Of a DNA stretch of 8,008 nucleotides, positions 6,568-8,008 are shown in pieces. Origin of the DNA: Bacteroidales bacterium (GTDB lineage: Bacteria; Bacteroidota; Bacteroidia; Bacteroidales; UBA932); NCBI GenBank assembly GCA_004552965.1, contig SFMU01000068.1, positions 1 through 8,008 on the forward strand, read 5' to 3'. The notes below the pieces were generated by a model. It did no database searches. It worked only from the letters and a program-made list of their open reading frames with translations, and was not told the origin of the DNA. How positions within the stretch are numbered: position 1 is the first letter of the stretch; every line of letters begins with the position of its first letter. Position numbers and translations under genes: made by a program.

Positions 6568-7683
6568 ATGAAAATTGCCATTCTTACACTTGACCTCCAG
6601 ACTAACTTTGGAGGGATATTGCAGGCCTATGCTCTCCAGACCGTACTTGAGCGGATGGGACACGAGGTGACGCATCTTCAGGCAAAGGTCGAGTATCCTC
6701 CTCTCCACAATCCGGTCGTCATGCCTCTTGTGTGGTGTAAGAGGCTGTATAGGAAGTATTTTCAGGGGGATAGCGAGTTGCCGGTTTTTGAGAATCCTTA
6801 CAAGTGGGCAAGGAAAAACACTGACAGGTTCATCTCGAACAACCTCAATTGCCGTTTCCTGGCACCGGAGGAATGGAACGATGGTCTTGCTAAGGAGTAT
6901 GATGCATTTGTGGTGGGAAGCGACCAGGTCTGGCGACCAATTTATACCCCGGACATTACGAGATTCTTTACCGCCTTTCTGGGGCATTCGGATATTCGCA
7001 GAATTGCGTACGCGGCCTCCTTTGGAGTGGATGTAAATGAGTTTTCTAAAGAGCAGATAGCTTGCGGCAGGGAATACCTCAAGTTGTTTTCAGCCATCTC
7101 AGTCAGGGAAGAATCCGGCATCAGGATGTGTAAGGAACTGTTCGATGCCCAGGCTTGCCAGGTGCTGGACCCGACAATGCTACTCCGCAGGGAGGATTAT
7201 CAGCGTTTTGCCTCGACTGCACCGCAATCTCCTGGAAATCTGATGGTATATGTGCTCGACCGGACGGAAGAAAAGGATGCCTTTATCGCCGAATTTGCAG
7301 AAAAACGTGGACTGGTTCCTTTTTATGCCAATTCCAAGGTTGAGACTTGGGATGTTGACATTCCTGCGGCAGAGCGCCTACAGCCTCCGCTCGAAACCTG
7401 GCTCAAAGGCTTTGCCGATGCAGAGTTTGTCCTGACAGACTCTTTCCACGCCTGTGTATTCAGCATTCTGTTTCACAAGCCTTTCGGGGTTTTCGTAAAT
7501 CTAGAAAGGGGACTTTCGAGGATAGAGTCTTTGTTGCGGCCGTTGGGCTTGATGGACAGGTGTATAACCGATGCTCCGGTTGATCTGGACAGGTCTATTG
7601 ACTGGAAGCTCATCGACAATGTCCTTATGCCAAAGGCCGAATCTTCACTGGAGTTTCTGAAACAGGGGCTGAATAGAATATAA
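6568..7683 (+). CDS. Polysaccharide pyruvyl transferase family protein
   Basis: Expected to transfer the enolpyruvyl group of phosphoenolpyruvate to a sugar of the lipid-linked repeat unit as a pyruvate ketal, giving the glycan a negative charge. The 371-residue protein covers the whole PF04230-type domain. Visible motifs are NFGGILQAYAL at 13-23, VVGSDQVW ending at 122, RIAYAASFG, ISVREESG at 177-184, the VLDPTMLL segment, and TDSFHACVFSILFHKPF beginning at 290, with the conserved His (H294). These are the marks of the CsaB/WcaK-like superfamily; no key motif seems lost. No signal peptide or membrane segment is seen, so it should be cytoplasmic. It begins one base after the Fe-S protein gene, indicating one transcript and a shared job. 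Codon use is far from that of the sugar transferase: only 5 of 19 Ile codons are ATC, in keeping with a locus gained by transfer. Some family members may act on substrates other than sugars, so the acceptor is open. Confidence 0.93.
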   Translation: MKIAILTLDLQTNFGGILQAYALQTVLERMGHEVTHLQAKVEYPPLHNPVVMPLVWCKRLYRKYFQGDSELPVFENPYKWARKNTDRFISNNLNCRFLAPEEWNDGLAKEYDAFVVGSDQVWRPIYTPDITRFFTAFLGHSDIRRIAYAASFGVDVNEFSKEQIACGREYLKLFSAISVREESGIRMCKELFDAQACQVLDPTMLLRREDYQRFASTAPQSPGNLMVYVLDRTEEKDAFIAEFAEKRGLVPFYANSKVETWDVDIPAAERLQPPLETWLKGFADAEFVLTDSFHACVFSILFHKPFGVFVNLERGLSRIESLLRPLGLMDRCITDAPVDLDRSIDWKLIDNVLMPKAESSLEFLKQGLNRI

Positions 7684-7724
7684 ATTTTTGAACAGTTTTG
7701 TATCCCTTAAAGGTAACTTGCTAT

Positions 7725-8008
7725 ATGTCAGATAGTTTGATTTCTGTAATAGTTCCGGTTTATAATTCCGAGCAGACCCTGCACCGCTGCATCGACAGCA
7801 TACTTGGTCAAACATACAGGAACTTTGAGTTGCTCCTCATCAACGACGGCAGCAAGGACCGTTCCGGTGAGATTTGTGATGAATATGCCCGAAAGGACAG
7901 CCGCGTGAAAGTGTTTCACAAGGAGAACGGCGGAGTGAGTTCGGCGCGAAATGTAGGACTGGACAATGCGAGGGGAGAATGGGTGTCTTTTGTGGACAGT
8001 GATGATTA
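7725..8008 (+). CDS. Family 2 glycosyltransferase, N-terminal part, cut by the window end
   Basis: The frame opens at ATG 7725 and is uninterrupted for 94 codons to the window edge. The translation is a classic GT-A fold start: LISVIVPVYN at 5-14, LGQTYRNFELLLINDGSKDRSG at 27-48 (NDGS at 40-43), NGGVSSARNVGL at 68-79 and VDSDD at 90-94, the DxD-type motif that binds the metal and nucleotide sugar. Family 2 enzymes use nucleotide sugars to extend lipid-linked glycans at the cytoplasmic face of the membrane. The 41-base gap after the pyruvyl transferase is A+T-rich, with no convincing promoter or terminator, so the gene probably belongs to the same operon. The ATG is chosen because it places the first beta strand at the usual distance from the N-terminus. 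Donor and acceptor sugars cannot be inferred, and the acceptor-binding C-terminal part lies outside the window. Confidence 0.93.
   Translation, partial: MSDSLISVIVPVYNSEQTLHRCIDSILGQTYRNFELLLINDGSKDRSGEICDEYARKDSRVKVFHKENGGVSSARNVGLDNARGEWVSFVDSDD

Noticed and set aside
7684..7724. A promoter or terminator between the pyruvyl transferase and the glycosyltransferase
   Set aside because: CAGTTTTG and TAACTTG only partly match the -7 consensus, no TTTG lies at the right spacing, and no stem-loop with a T-tract is present. It is simply an A+T-rich spacer.

Overview
The window looks like part of a surface-polysaccharide (capsule, exopolysaccharide or O-antigen-type) biosynthesis locus from a member of the Bacteroidales. 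The assignment rests on three things. The protein families fit: a CotH-type lipoprotein-like protein with fimbrillin-like N-terminal beta domains, a Bacteroides-style polyprenyl glycosylphosphotransferase, and an 'SENNKRIAKNTL...GVEDYGIFNVVGG' flippase. Start codons lack Shine-Dalgarno sites at normal spacing, and the one promoter-like leader is A-rich. No genus can be fixed from the sequence. The fairly G+C-rich coding style would suit an uncultured gut or rumen Bacteroidales lineage, but that is inference. All genes are on the + strand and tightly packed; no gene-free stretch exceeds 81 bases, and I see no tRNA, rRNA, CRISPR array, insertion sequence or attachment site.

Layout. (1) 2-2329: 3' part of a CotH-family protein-kinase-like gene whose start and presumed export signal lie before the window. 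(2) 2330-2410: an 81-base gap with a weak promoter-like box and a small hairpin. (3) 2411-3841: the initiating sugar-phosphate transferase. (4) 3880-5412: a Wzx-type flippase. (5) 5409-6566: a cytosolic Fe-S protein of the F420 hydrogenase/dehydrogenase beta-subunit family, overlapping the flippase gene by ATGA. (6) 6568-7683: a polysaccharide pyruvyl transferase, one base after gene 5. (7) 7725 to the window end: a family 2 glycosyltransferase cut by the edge.

How they work together (inference from families). The glycosylphosphotransferase places the first sugar phosphate on undecaprenyl phosphate, glycosyltransferases such as gene 7 extend it, the pyruvyl transferase adds a pyruvate ketal, and the flippase moves the lipid-linked unit across the inner membrane. 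The Fe-S protein is the odd member: no known step of pyruvylation needs electrons, yet it sits directly before the pyruvyl transferase. The CotH-like gene is probably a separate unit that happens to border the locus. Polymerase, export and sugar-nucleotide genes are not in the window and would be expected downstream.

The points most worth a second look are the Fe-S protein/pyruvyl transferase pair, with a possible third cluster site in the Fe-S protein; the CotH-like kinase beside a glycan locus; a marked change in codon use between the sugar transferase and the genes after it; and an uninterrupted purine tract just before the flippase gene. I found no clear evidence of a wholly new system.
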